Source: Lachnospiraceae bacterium (lineage in GTDB: Bacteria > Bacillota > Clostridia > Lachnospirales > Lachnospiraceae). Taken from it: 64,000 nt of DNA. The position numbers and the translations under genes were made by a program. The notes under the pieces are model-generated. The model was not told the origin of the DNA and searched no databases. It saw only the letters and a list, made by a program, of their open reading frames with translations. The stretch spans positions 154,064 through 218,063 of the forward strand of contig JAAWEK010000007.1 in assembly GCA_022794265.1 (NCBI GenBank), written 5' to 3'. This document shows positions 9,983-18,260 of this stretch, one piece after another. Position 1 is the first letter of the stretch. The number at the start of each line of letters is the position of its first letter.

Positions 9983-10362
9983 TTAAGACAAAATATCTGT
10001 GTCCTTTAAATATTTTTTTGCTTCCTTTTCCGTCAAATGGAATTTATCCTGTATCTTTTTTAAATCACGTCTTCCGGTAAATCTAAATCCCGGTACATAG
10101 AAATTGCGCAATATATTTTTCCTTTTTGTAGACCCTTCTTCATACCTTTTTCCACATTTTCCTGATCACGCATTAACAGTGTCATATATTCATGTCTCTA
10201 TTCTCTATTTTGCTTTGCCTCCTTTACCGCATCATCTAATTTTTTATAAAAGAATCCTCAGGTTTTTTGTCTGCTACATAGTCAAGAAATGCTTTTAATT
10301 CCTTACTGATATCATTCAGCCATCCATTTGTATTCAAAAATATCTTTGTTATACCATCACCC
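9983..10362 (-). pseudogene. Decayed Rpn-type (PD-(D/E)XK) nuclease/transposase-like gene, 3' part only
   Basis: Reading the minus strand gives recognisable pieces of the C-terminal half of the Lachnospiraceae Rpn-like 'putative transposase' family: 'GDGITKIFLN', 'ISKELKAFLDYVADKK', 'KKLDDAVKEAKQNRE', 'RHEYMTLLMRDQENVEKG', 'KKIQDKFHLTEKEAKKYL'. These lie in different frames. A frameshift falls near 10240-10255, an in-frame TAG at 10198-10200 stands where the family has Trp, and another frameshift falls near 10065-10075. The catalytic N-terminal half is missing. The family is assigned from memory of its typical C-terminal sequence. A clearly dead gene that marks past gene turnover beside the surface-protein block. 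Confidence 0.75.
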
Positions 10363-10518
10363 ATATAAAGAGAATTGTCTTATTTTATTTTGTATTATAT
10401 TCCCCATTTTCCTCTTGTATTGTTTAAAAGCCATATTTATCCTGTTGGGGATTTCTTTACTATTATTCAACGAAAAACCAGTAATATTTCAATCAAATGT
10501 ATACATTTTGTAAACGCA
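10363..10518. other. AT-rich intergenic remainder with no recognisable gene
   Basis: This stretch upstream of the nuclease remnant has no supported reading frame on either strand. It may be further degraded sequence from the lost front half of that gene, but I could not recognise it. Confidence 0.4.
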
Positions 10519-10547
10519 TTGTGATAGAAATATTAATGTGATATAAT
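10519..10547 (+). promoter_or_regulatory. Promoter for the 251-residue hypothetical gene
   Basis: TTGTGA (10519-10524), a 17-base spacer, and TATAAT (10542-10547) preceded by TGA, giving an extended -10. About 110 bases lie between it and the start at 10657. Confidence 0.6.
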
Positions 10548-10656
10548 AAAAGAAGCAAATAAATCAGATGACCTCGCATTGATATCAGCAGAAAAATGGA
10601 CGGCTGAAAACCATATTATAAGAAAAGTATGTGATACAAAAAAGGAGGCTGTGGCA

Positions 10657-11412
10657 ATGAATATAGCATATACAGAACAATACAAATCCGTGCGGAAAAA
10701 ATATGATAATATTTTCAGACCGGAACATCGAAGCACATATCAATCAGAGGAATATATTTATCCGTTGAGCGAAGAATTTTTGATTCGTACCTGTTACTAT
10801 GAGGAAGAAACGGATGGATTTCATATCCATGCAAGTGAAAACATTTTGCAGAATCATTTGGGACAAACACTTTATACATGGAGAAATTTAAATGATGATG
10901 GGGAGTTTTCTGAGCTGATTTGCCATTCCAATGGCAGGCACTATCTGGTTTTTCGTCGGGATTTGTATGGCTATAGTGTTTTGGAGATAGAAACACTGCA
11001 GGAATTTCACTATATACCTCATCAGGCCTATCCGGCGGAGGATGAGACGTTTAGTGAAACATTTATCTGGACAGGGGTGAAATATGATGCCTGCACAAAT
11101 CTGCTGGCAGTTGAGGGGTGTTACTGGGCATGTCCGTCTTCTGTTGTTCTTTTAGATTTTACCAATCCGTTGGGAGAACATGGCTGTGAAGAATGGATAG
11201 ACCTTCAGGAGTTAATAGATGCAGACTATACCACTTATGAAGAACTTGCAGTTTCCAAATGGGATGGAGTGCAGGGAAGACTGCATATTACGGCATACAA
11301 CAGCATAACGGATACAAAAGACAGCCTGCTTTTAAACATTTCGAAACAGACGCAGGATATGGAACACATTATCACGATTGGCGAGTGGAACATAGAAAAG
11401 GCAGAATCATAA
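10657..11412 (+). CDS. Hypothetical cytosolic protein
   Basis: The start at 10657 follows an AAGGAGG site with an 8-base spacer; the longer in-frame start at 10579 has no such site. The 251-residue product has no signal peptide or membrane segment. It is rich in aromatic and acidic residues, with beta-strand-like blocks such as 'GRHYLVFRRDLYGYSVLEI' and 'GVKYDACTNLLAVEGCYW', reminiscent of a small beta-propeller or immunity-like protein. I do not recognise a family. It has its own promoter and is followed 128 bases later by the large secreted protein at 11540. It may be a stand-alone accessory gene. Confidence 0.7.
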   Translation: MNIAYTEQYKSVRKKYDNIFRPEHRSTYQSEEYIYPLSEEFLIRTCYYEEETDGFHIHASENILQNHLGQTLYTWRNLNDDGEFSELICHSNGRHYLVFRRDLYGYSVLEIETLQEFHYIPHQAYPAEDETFSETFIWTGVKYDACTNLLAVEGCYWACPSSVVLLDFTNPLGEHGCEEWIDLQELIDADYTTYEELAVSKWDGVQGRLHITAYNSITDTKDSLLLNISKQTQDMEHIITIGEWNIEKAES

Positions 11413-11494
11413 AAAGAAATCATGAAGAAATTATCAAAAGAAAGGAAAAATTGCAGAATGCCCTTTTTCAGACAGCAGAATATTTGCGTTTGAT

Positions 11495-11536
11495 GGGGCA
11501 GTATCACAAAAATGTTTGCGATATGCAGGGTGTAAT
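11495..11536 (+). repeat. Dispersed hairpin element, copy 1 (carries the ribosome binding site of the next gene)
   Basis: The element opens with GGGCAGTATCACA, ends with GATATGCAGGG, and contains the stem TATCACAAA/TTTGCGATA with a 4-nt loop. A second copy of the same length lies at 23235-23275, upstream of the zinc-type lipoprotein. Each copy places a G-rich ribosome binding site 8-9 bases before the start codon. Confidence 0.65.
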
Positions 11537-11539
11537 ATT

Positions 11540-14500
11540 ATGAAGAAAAAAATTTTAAGTACCATATTGGCAATTCTTTTGATTTTTGGCGCAGGCATTT
11601 TGCCGGATACTTTATTTGAGTCTTTACCAGTGTCTTTGGAGGTTTCGGCAGCGAATATTAATCAAACCCAAAGTGCCGTTAAACTCAGCACCGATACAAT
11701 CAGTTATTCAAGTTTAAGCAATGCCCCGAAAATAATACCCTGTGAAGCGCTGGGCGGCATATATTTTCTAAACGGTGGGAAACTTGTGTTTTATAATACG
11801 GGTACCGGAAGTTCAGCTATTGTCAGCGAATTTAAAAACAGTGGATACACATTATCGGACGCATATGCTTCCGGCGGTTTGCTATACATACTAGAATACA
11901 GTAATAACAGCACAAACAAAGGGAGCATTATAACGGTTTACAATCTGATTTCCCAAAAGACGGAACAAACCATAAATTTTGATAAAACTGCAAAGGTGAT
12001 TGGCGTAGATGCAACTGGAAGGATATATTTATCCGGTTATGAAAATGACAGTTATTCCATCTATCTGCTGTCAAAGTCCGGAACAATGTTATCAACAGTA
12101 AAATCAGAACAGATAATCTATGATTTTGCCGGATTTGACAGTACAAACGGAAATTTTTATGTTGTGGGATATATGAACTGGGTATACTGGGGATATGACC
12201 ACGATATGCATGTTCTTCGGGCAGGTAATGTCAAAGATAATAAAATTACATTTAATGAGACCTATATTAAAATGATATGCCAGAGCTATTGGTACGAGCG
12301 TGCGGAGCAGGCAGATGTGCTTGAAAACAAATATATATGCATTGATAATACATACCAATCCCAACTCCAGATATTAGATTCCAATACTTGTTCCATTAGT
12401 AATTCAACAATTAATTCGGTTTTTAGTCTTGACAGAGATAATACTGCAGATGGAAATTTTGATATTTACGCAAGTGCAGGGGTACGTACCGTATACCACA
12501 GCAACAGTAATTCCATTATTACTTTTAAAGATAATTCAGCAATTGCAGAATATGATTTATCTACAGGGAGTGAAAATGCCTCAGCCATTACCGCTTATCC
12601 GGTATTTGCACTGATGGAGTACAAAGGCGGTATTGCGGCCATTGAAAAAAACGGAGATGACTTTTATTATGAATACTTTCCGTGGACCGATGCGACTTAT
12701 GTAAAAATCAATGGGAATGCAGTAAATATGCAGGTTGGCAGTACCACAGTGCTTACAGCAGAAACCAATGGAACACTCAGCCAGAATTTTACATGGGAGA
12801 GCAGCAATCCCAAAATAGCAAGTGTAAATTCCTCCGGTGAAGTCTATGCATGGAAAAAAGGTAGTGCAGTGATAACGGCTACAACACAAAAAGGATTGAA
12901 AGGTACTTATACGGTTAAGGTAACCGGAGATTTTTCTGTGAAAAATCCTGCGGAAAATTCGGTTTCCATGAAAGGACAATCAGTTTCCAACGCTTCTGCA
13001 AATAATTATAGTACCTATGGGAAGGTTATTCGTTCCTATCTTGTAGAAAATTCAGACGGAACACTTTCCAGAGTTGAATCTGGTGGCAGCAATGTTATTG
13101 TTGAAACATATTCTTCGGACGGCAGAACTCTGAAAAACAGTAAAAAACTCAATGCAGAGCTGGAACTTTTTGGAGGTTTTTACAGCGGAGAAGATTATAA
13201 TTATCTGGTATTCGGTCAATCCAATGATTCGGAAAGTGATAACAGGGAAGTTATTCGGGTTGTAAAATATTCCAAAAACTGGAGCAGGGTTGCAGCCGCT
13301 TCCATCAAGGGAATAAATACATATATGCCATTTGATGCCGGTTCCTTACGAATGACGGAAACAGATGGAAAATTATATATTTATACCTGTCATGAAATGT
13401 ATACCAGTCAGGACGGTTATCATCATCAGGCAAACATGACATTTGTAATAAATGAAGAAGATTTGGCAATATTGCAATCCTATTGTGATGTTATGAATAT
13501 TGCCCAGGCAGGATATGTAAGCCATTCATTTAATCAGTTTATACAGACAGACGGAAAACATATATACAGAGTGGATCATGGCGATGCCAATCCACGGGCG
13601 GTATCCATAACCAAATGCGATGTAAACGGCCGGATTACAGATGTATCCTATACACTTCCGGTTTCATTATCAAACGTAACAGGATATAATGCAACAGGTG
13701 CGTCCATAGGCGGATTTGAGCTTTCTTCCAATGACTGTCTGATTGCCGGAAATGCTGTGGATTATACCAAATCAAATGTAGAATATAGTGAAAAACGAAA
13801 TATTTTTGTAAGCATTACAAGAAAAGATTTAAAAAAGAATAATGTGGTATGGCTTACAAAGTATACTAACAGCAGCAATGTTACGGTTTATACGCCTCAG
13901 CTTGTCAAACGGAACCAAGACCAGTTTATGGTGATGTGGGAGGAATATAATAAAAGTACCAACCGGCTGTTTACAAAAATAGTCACAATTGATAGCAGCG
14001 GAAATTTGACCTCGAATATAATTAAAAGTGAAATGCGTCTTTCTGACTGTGAGCCGGTGCTATGTAAAGACGGTTTGATAAGATGGTATGCGGGCTCCGG
14101 AAGCGCACCTGTAATGTATGCAGTTCATCCGTTTCATCTGGAAGCGGCAGCTTTTCAACCAAAATCAATCAGTGGTACAAAGGCAAAACTGGCATCCACC
14201 GCTTATTCCTATAACGGGACGGCTAAGACACCGTCAGTAACAGTGACAGATAACGGAATAACACTGAAAAAGAATACGGATTACACGGTATCCTATAAAA
14301 ACAATAATGCAATCGGAACCGCTACGGTAACCATTACGGGCAAAGGGAATTATACAGGAGTCAAAACGCTGACTTTTAAAATCAATCCGGCGAAAGTGAC
14401 ATCTTTGAAACAGTCAACCTCATATTCAACTGCAAATATAAAAATGTCCTGGACAAAGGTAGCGGGTGCAGCTGGATATGAAGTATACCGGGGAGATAGC

Positions 14501-14950
14501 AAGAATGGAAGCTATAAGCTGCTAAAGACCGTTACCACAAATTCATGTACGAATTCCGGTTTAAAAGCCGGAAGTAAATATTACTATAAGGTGCGGGCAT
14601 ATAAAACAGTAAATGGGAAAAAGGTTTACGGCGCATATTCGGATGCCAAAAGTATGCTTACCAAGCCGGCATCTCCGTCAAAAATATCCTTATCTGCAGG
14701 AAGCCGGCAGGTAAAGATAAGCTGGGAAAAATCTGGGGGAGCCAATGGTTATGAAGTTTATATGTCGACTGCTAAAGACGGAACCTATACAAAGATTAAA
14801 ACCGCAAACTCATCAACCGTTAGTTATACAAAGACAGGGCTTGTAAAGGGACAGAAGTTTTACTTTAAGGTAAAAGCATATAAAACCACCGGAACAAATG
14901 AAAAGGTTTATTCCGGCTGGAGTACTGTGAAAACGGTAACAGTAAAATAG
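11540..14950 (+). CDS. Large secreted protein with BIG2, Ig-like and two Fn3 domains
   Basis: The start at 11540 gives a clean signal peptide (MKKKILSTILAILLIFGAG, ending near 'VSAAN'); the ATG at 11516 lies inside the hairpin element. The product has 1136 residues. Residues about 50-385 are repetitive beta-rich sequence suggestive of a propeller ('GGIYFLNGGKLVFYN', 'GVDATGRIYLSGYE'). A BIG2 domain spans about 387-464 ('ASVNSSGEVYAWKKGSAVITA'). A second beta-rich region spans about 480-865, an Ig/MBG-like repeat about 875-950, and two Fn3 domains about 954-1136. The last three domains nearly repeat those of the 2804 protein. No sorting signal is seen. Likely a surface or matrix protein. Function unknown. 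Confidence 0.88.
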   Translation: MKKKILSTILAILLIFGAGILPDTLFESLPVSLEVSAANINQTQSAVKLSTDTISYSSLSNAPKIIPCEALGGIYFLNGGKLVFYNTGTGSSAIVSEFKNSGYTLSDAYASGGLLYILEYSNNSTNKGSIITVYNLISQKTEQTINFDKTAKVIGVDATGRIYLSGYENDSYSIYLLSKSGTMLSTVKSEQIIYDFAGFDSTNGNFYVVGYMNWVYWGYDHDMHVLRAGNVKDNKITFNETYIKMICQSYWYERAEQADVLENKYICIDNTYQSQLQILDSNTCSISNSTINSVFSLDRDNTADGNFDIYASAGVRTVYHSNSNSIITFKDNSAIAEYDLSTGSENASAITAYPVFALMEYKGGIAAIEKNGDDFYYEYFPWTDATYVKINGNAVNMQVGSTTVLTAETNGTLSQNFTWESSNPKIASVNSSGEVYAWKKGSAVITATTQKGLKGTYTVKVTGDFSVKNPAENSVSMKGQSVSNASANNYSTYGKVIRSYLVENSDGTLSRVESGGSNVIVETYSSDGRTLKNSKKLNAELELFGGFYSGEDYNYLVFGQSNDSESDNREVIRVVKYSKNWSRVAAASIKGINTYMPFDAGSLRMTETDGKLYIYTCHEMYTSQDGYHHQANMTFVINEEDLAILQSYCDVMNIAQAGYVSHSFNQFIQTDGKHIYRVDHGDANPRAVSITKCDVNGRITDVSYTLPVSLSNVTGYNATGASIGGFELSSNDCLIAGNAVDYTKSNVEYSEKRNIFVSITRKDLKKNNVVWLTKYTNSSNVTVYTPQLVKRNQDQFMVMWEEYNKSTNRLFTKIVTIDSSGNLTSNIIKSEMRLSDCEPVLCKDGLIRWYAGSGSAPVMYAVHPFHLEAAAFQPKSISGTKAKLASTAYSYNGTAKTPSVTVTDNGITLKKNTDYTVSYKNNNAIGTATVTITGKGNYTGVKTLTFKINPAKVTSLKQSTSYSTANIKMSWTKVAGAAGYEVYRGDSKNGSYKLLKTVTTNSCTNSGLKAGSKYYYKVRAYKTVNGKKVYGAYSDAKSMLTKPASPSKISLSAGSRQVKISWEKSGGANGYEVYMSTAKDGTYTKIKTANSSTVSYTKTGLVKGQKFYFKVKAYKTTGTNEKVYSGWSTVKTVTVK

Positions 14951-15052
14951 ATAATTATAAAAACTTTAATTCTTCAAAATACATTACATGCTATTTTTCT
15001 GATATGTATATAATAAAAGAAAGAGTAGTATACAGAAAAGGGAGGATTAAAT

Positions 15053-16027
15053 ATGTGCACAGCACTGACGTATAAAACCCGGAATCATTATTTTGGCCGG
15101 AATCTTGATATTGAAAGCTGTAATAATGAAAAAGTGATCATTGTTCCCCGGAATTTCAGACTGAGCTTTCGGCAGGAGAAAGATTTATACAACCATTATG
15201 CCATGATTGGAATCGGTATCATCCGGGACGGATATCCGCTTTATTATGATGGTACCAATGAAAAAGGACTGAGCATGGCGGGGCTGAATTTTCCGGATAA
15301 TGCAGAGTATAAGCCCATAGAAGAAGGAAGAAGCAATATAACGCCTTATGAATTCATACCGTGGATTCTGGGACAATGTGCCACGATTTCAGAAGTAAGG
15401 GAAAAACTGAAACATATGAATCTGGTAAATATCAATTTTAGTGAGGAACTTTTATTATCGCCGCTGCACTGGATGATTTCCGACCGGGAAGAATCTATTA
15501 CGGTGGAGGTGGTTAAAAACGGATTACATGTTTATGATAACCCAGTGGGAATACTTACCAATAATCCTGTCTTTGATGTTCAGATGTTTAATCTGAATAA
15601 TTATATGCATATAACAACTTCGGCTCCGGAAAACTCTTTTTCAGATATGCTGAATTTAAAACCCTATAGCTGCGGAATGGGAGCATTGGGGCTTCCAGGA
15701 GATTATTCCTCGGCGTCCCGTTTTGTAAAAGCCTCATTTATAAAAATGAATTCCGTTTCCGGAGATTCGGAGTCAGAAAGTATCAGCCAGTTTTTCCACA
15801 TTCTTGGGGCGGTGGCTTTTCCGAAAGGCTGCGTATGCCTGGGAGAAGGAAAGTATGAGATGACGGTTTACAGCTCCTGCTGTAACGTTGATAAGGGTAT
15901 TTATTATTATGTAACATATGAAAACAGCCGGATAACCGGAGTGGATATGTATAAGGAAGACTTATCGGGAAACCAGTTGGTCATTTATCCGATGTTAACG
16001 GAACAGCAGGTTTGGATGCAAAATTAA
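15053..16027 (+). CDS. bsh: Bile salt hydrolase (choloylglycine hydrolase family, Ntn hydrolase)
   Basis: A 324-residue cytosolic enzyme that hydrolyses the amide bond of glycine- or taurine-conjugated bile acids. It starts MCTAL, so removal of Met1 exposes the catalytic Cys2. The other family residues are visible: Arg16 and Asp19 in 'FGRNLDIE', Asn79 in 'AGLNFP', Asn170 in 'LTNNPVF' and Arg223 in 'GLPGDYSSASRF'. Length and motif order match the Clostridium perfringens enzyme, and the tail 'KGIYYYVTYENSRI' is also typical. Penicillin V acylases share the fold, but the closeness to clostridial BSH favours bile salts. It has a GGAGG site and a TATAAT at 15009-15014. It is probably monocistronic, and supports a gut habitat. 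Confidence 0.92.
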   Translation: MCTALTYKTRNHYFGRNLDIESCNNEKVIIVPRNFRLSFRQEKDLYNHYAMIGIGIIRDGYPLYYDGTNEKGLSMAGLNFPDNAEYKPIEEGRSNITPYEFIPWILGQCATISEVREKLKHMNLVNINFSEELLLSPLHWMISDREESITVEVVKNGLHVYDNPVGILTNNPVFDVQMFNLNNYMHITTSAPENSFSDMLNLKPYSCGMGALGLPGDYSSASRFVKASFIKMNSVSGDSESESISQFFHILGAVAFPKGCVCLGEGKYEMTVYSSCCNVDKGIYYYVTYENSRITGVDMYKEDLSGNQLVIYPMLTEQQVWMQN

Positions 16028-16129
16028 AATTCCTGTATAATAAAATAAATTAAATGAAATTAATGGAATATATCACCAGAATATGTTACAATGGATAAAC
16101 ATTAAAACTATAGAAAGCGACAGAATGGC

Positions 16130-17272
16130 ATGAGTAAACATTACAGATTAATAAATAAAGACGGACATGCAAAACGTGGTGAATTTACGACCGTACATGG
16201 TGTGATTCAGACCCCGGTATTTATGAATGTGGGAACTGCGGCTGCCATAAAAGGGGCGGTGTCTACCATGGATCTGCAGCAGATAAAGACTCAGGTGGAA
16301 TTGTCCAATACGTATCATCTTCATGTGAGACCGGGAGATGAAGTGGTAAAGAAAATGGGAGGGCTTCACCGGTTTATGGTCTGGGATAAGCCGATTCTTA
16401 CGGATTCCGGCGGATTTCAGGTATTTTCCCTGGCAGGGCTTCGAAAGATTAAAGAAGAGGGAGTATATTTTAATTCTCATGTAGACGGCAGAAAGATATT
16501 TATGGGGCCGGAGCAGAGTATGCAGATACAGTCCAATCTCGGGTCTACCATCGCCATGGCGTTTGATGAATGTATACCCAATCCTTCCACCAGGGAATAC
16601 GTCAGAAATTCCGTAGAGAGGACTACAAGATGGCTGGCAAGATGTAAGGCAGAACTGGCAAGGCTTAACAGTCTGGAGGACACCATCAATAAACAACAGA
16701 TGCTGTTTGGAATTAATCAGGGGGGGACCTATGATGACATCCGGGCAGAACATGCGGAAATCATTTCGGAATTTGATTTGGACGGTTATGCTATCGGGGG
16801 TCTTGCAGTGGGAGAGTCCCATGAGGAAATGTACCGGATTATTGAGGCGGTAGTACCTCACCTGCCGGAGGATAAGCCAACTTATCTGATGGGAGTGGGA
16901 ACGCCGGCCAATATTTTAGAGGCAGTGGACAGAGGTGTGGACTTCTTTGACTGTGTATATCCTACCAGAAACGGCCGGCACGGTCATTTATATACCAATC
17001 GCGGAAAGATTAATTTATTTAATGCAAAATATGAAACCGATGCCCGTCCCATTGAAGAGGGATGCGGCTGTCCGGTATGCAGGACTTACAGCCGGGCTTA
17101 TATCAGACATCTGTTAAAAGCAAAAGAAATGCTGGGCATGCGTCTATGCGTACTTCACAATCTTTATTTTTATAATACCATGATGGAGGAGATTCGGGAA
17201 GCCATTGAAGAAAACCGCTATCAGGAATATAAAAAGAATAAACTGGCAGGTTTGCAGTGCGGGCAGGACTAG
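16130..17272 (+). CDS. tgt: Queuine/preQ1 tRNA-ribosyltransferase
   Basis: Exchanges guanine-34 for preQ1 in the wobble position of tRNAs for Asp, Asn, His and Tyr during queuosine synthesis. The 380-residue protein has general acid/base Asp92 ('LTDSGGFQ'), nucleophile Asp274 ('FFDCVYPTRNGRHG') and the zinc site Cys312, Cys314, Cys317 ('GCGCPVC') and His343. Length matches the family. No preQ1 riboswitch was seen upstream. The stop codon is shared with the first bases of the long palindrome at 17271. The gene lies just before yajC, a common order in Firmicutes. Confidence 0.97.
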   Translation: MSKHYRLINKDGHAKRGEFTTVHGVIQTPVFMNVGTAAAIKGAVSTMDLQQIKTQVELSNTYHLHVRPGDEVVKKMGGLHRFMVWDKPILTDSGGFQVFSLAGLRKIKEEGVYFNSHVDGRKIFMGPEQSMQIQSNLGSTIAMAFDECIPNPSTREYVRNSVERTTRWLARCKAELARLNSLEDTINKQQMLFGINQGGTYDDIRAEHAEIISEFDLDGYAIGGLAVGESHEEMYRIIEAVVPHLPEDKPTYLMGVGTPANILEAVDRGVDFFDCVYPTRNGRHGHLYTNRGKINLFNAKYETDARPIEEGCGCPVCRTYSRAYIRHLLKAKEMLGMRLCVLHNLYFYNTMMEEIREAIEENRYQEYKKNKLAGLQCGQD

Positions 17273-17432
17273 AGCGTGCTTGAAAAATCATTCCTGCCAT
17301 CTGCACGCTCCACTTTGCGCGAAATTCGCGTCAAATTCAGTCAACGTAGCCCGCTACGCCTCCTTTATTTGGCACAAATCTCTCACAAATTGTAACGCAC
17401 ATCTGGCAGAAAGCATTTTTCAACCACACTCT
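17271..17432. repeat. 162-bp imperfect palindrome (large hairpin element), plus partial 5'-end copy to 17449
   Basis: The whole segment reads as its own reverse complement with scattered mismatches: AGAGCGTGCTTGAAAAAT at the left end against AGAGTGTGGTTGAAAAAT at the right end, closing at a perfect core CGTAGC-CC-GCTACG (17345-17358). The symmetry centre (17351.5) is the centre of the element. Bases 17433-17449 (GGAGCGTGTTTGAAAAG) restart the left end. It begins inside the tgt stop codon and contains no gene. Likely a mobile palindromic repeat (REP/MITE-like), possibly also acting as the tgt terminator. Confidence 0.75.
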
Positions 17433-17464
17433 GGAGCGTGTTTGAAAAGTTTAGAGAATTTTTA

Positions 17465-17493
17465 TTGAAATATTTTCCGTTTTATACTACAAT
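17465..17493 (+). promoter_or_regulatory. Promoter for yajC
   Basis: TTGAAA (17465-17470), a 17-base spacer and TACAAT (17488-17493), located 32 bases before the yajC start. The placement just outside the palindrome means the element has not broken it. Confidence 0.6.
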
Positions 17494-17525
17494 AACCAAG
17501 GAAAAATATTTAGGAGGCACTGTGA

Positions 17526-17876
17526 ATGAATGAATTTATATCATTTTTAGCGGAAGAGACCACAGCCGCATCCGGCAAATCAAGTCCAATGTCGGGAATT
17601 GCAATGATTTTAGTGTATGTTGTTATATTTGGCGGGTTTATTTACTTTTTTATGATTCGTCCGCAGAAAAAGCAGCAGAATCAGATTAATACCCTGTTAT
17701 CGTCATTGGAGACCGGAGACAGCATTCTGACCACAAGCGGATTTTATGGTGTTGTTATAGACATTAATGATGATGTTGTTATCGTAGAGTTTGGAAATAA
17801 TAAGAACTGCAGAATACCAATGCAGAAATCAGCCATTGTGGATGTTGAGAAAGCTGCAGACGGATTTGAAAAATAA
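17526..17876 (+). CDS. yajC: Preprotein translocase auxiliary subunit YajC
   Basis: A 116-residue single-pass membrane protein of the Sec accessory complex (SecDF-YajC). It has one membrane segment (about 20-43), the family signature 'FFMIRPQKKQQ' right after it, and a cytosolic SH3-like part with 'LETGDSILTTSGFYGVV'. A GGAGG site precedes the ATG. secDF is not in the window. The FMN riboswitch starts about 40 bases downstream. Confidence 0.95.
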   Translation: MNEFISFLAEETTAASGKSSPMSGIAMILVYVVIFGGFIYFFMIRPQKKQQNQINTLLSSLETGDSILTTSGFYGVVIDINDDVVIVEFGNNKNCRIPMQKSAIVDVEKAADGFEK

Positions 17877-17914
17877 GGATTCCGTAAATCAAAGGTTTTT
17901 TGTAAAATTGAATA

Positions 17915-18095
17915 AAGTCTTCAGGGCATGGTGGAATTCCATACCGGCGGTAAAGCCCGCGAGCTGTTCCGGATTTCGTATCCGGCAGCGGCTGATTCGG
18001 TGAGATACAGATTCAATTCCGAAGCCGACAGTTACATACCGGAACAGATAAACGACAGCTTCCGGTAATTACAGTCTGGATGAAAGAAGCAGAGA
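17915..18095 (+). ncRNA. FMN riboswitch (RFN element) controlling the rib operon
   Basis: Conserved RFN blocks appear in order: CTTCAGGGCATGGTGGAATT, CCATACCGGCGG, TAAAGCCCGCGAGC, GATTCGGTGA, TCCGAAGCCGACAGT and AGTCTGGATGAAAGAAG. The closing pair is CTTC/GAAG. A variable hairpin TACCGGA/TCCGGTA lies before the last block. FMN binding normally promotes termination or blocks translation of riboflavin genes. Unusually, about 11 extra bases (around 18006-18016) separate GGTGA from ATTCCGAAGCCGAC, where the consensus is continuous. Confidence 0.93.
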
Positions 18096-18130
18096 ATATA
18101 TGACAGAAATAGTCCGGGACAGGCAGACCC

Positions 18131-18154
18131 GTTTTGTGATACAAAACTTTTTTT
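18131..18154 (+). terminator. Riboswitch-controlled terminator
   Basis: GTTTTGT-GAT-ACAAAAC (18131-18147) is followed by seven T residues. It sits between the aptamer and ribD, so it is the likely expression platform: FMN-bound aptamer permits this hairpin and ends transcription. Confidence 0.8.
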
Positions 18155-18260
18155 GCAATTCCGGATTACTGTTTCATATTGTAATGAAATCCTGGCGGCT
18201 TTTACGTTGGGATTTTTTGTTTATCCTGTATTTATACCAAAAGGGAATAAGGAGGCTGAA

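Noticed and set aside
10104-10513. Two plus-strand frames of 61-64 codons
   Set aside because: They are antisense to the nuclease remnant and AT-rich upstream sequence, lack ribosome sites and have Phe/Leu-rich composition typical of reading A/T-rich DNA backwards.
16028-16129. preQ1 riboswitch before tgt
   Set aside because: The short C-rich aptamer and pairing stems of preQ1 classes are not present.
17205-17468. An 87-codon frame across the tgt end and the palindrome
   Set aside because: It is only the translation of the palindromic element joined to the tgt C-terminus in another frame; the symmetry explains its openness.
18153-18260. N-terminal extension of ribD from 18153
   Set aside because: It would begin inside the riboswitch terminator T-run, and AAGGAGG with a correct spacer precedes ATG 18261.
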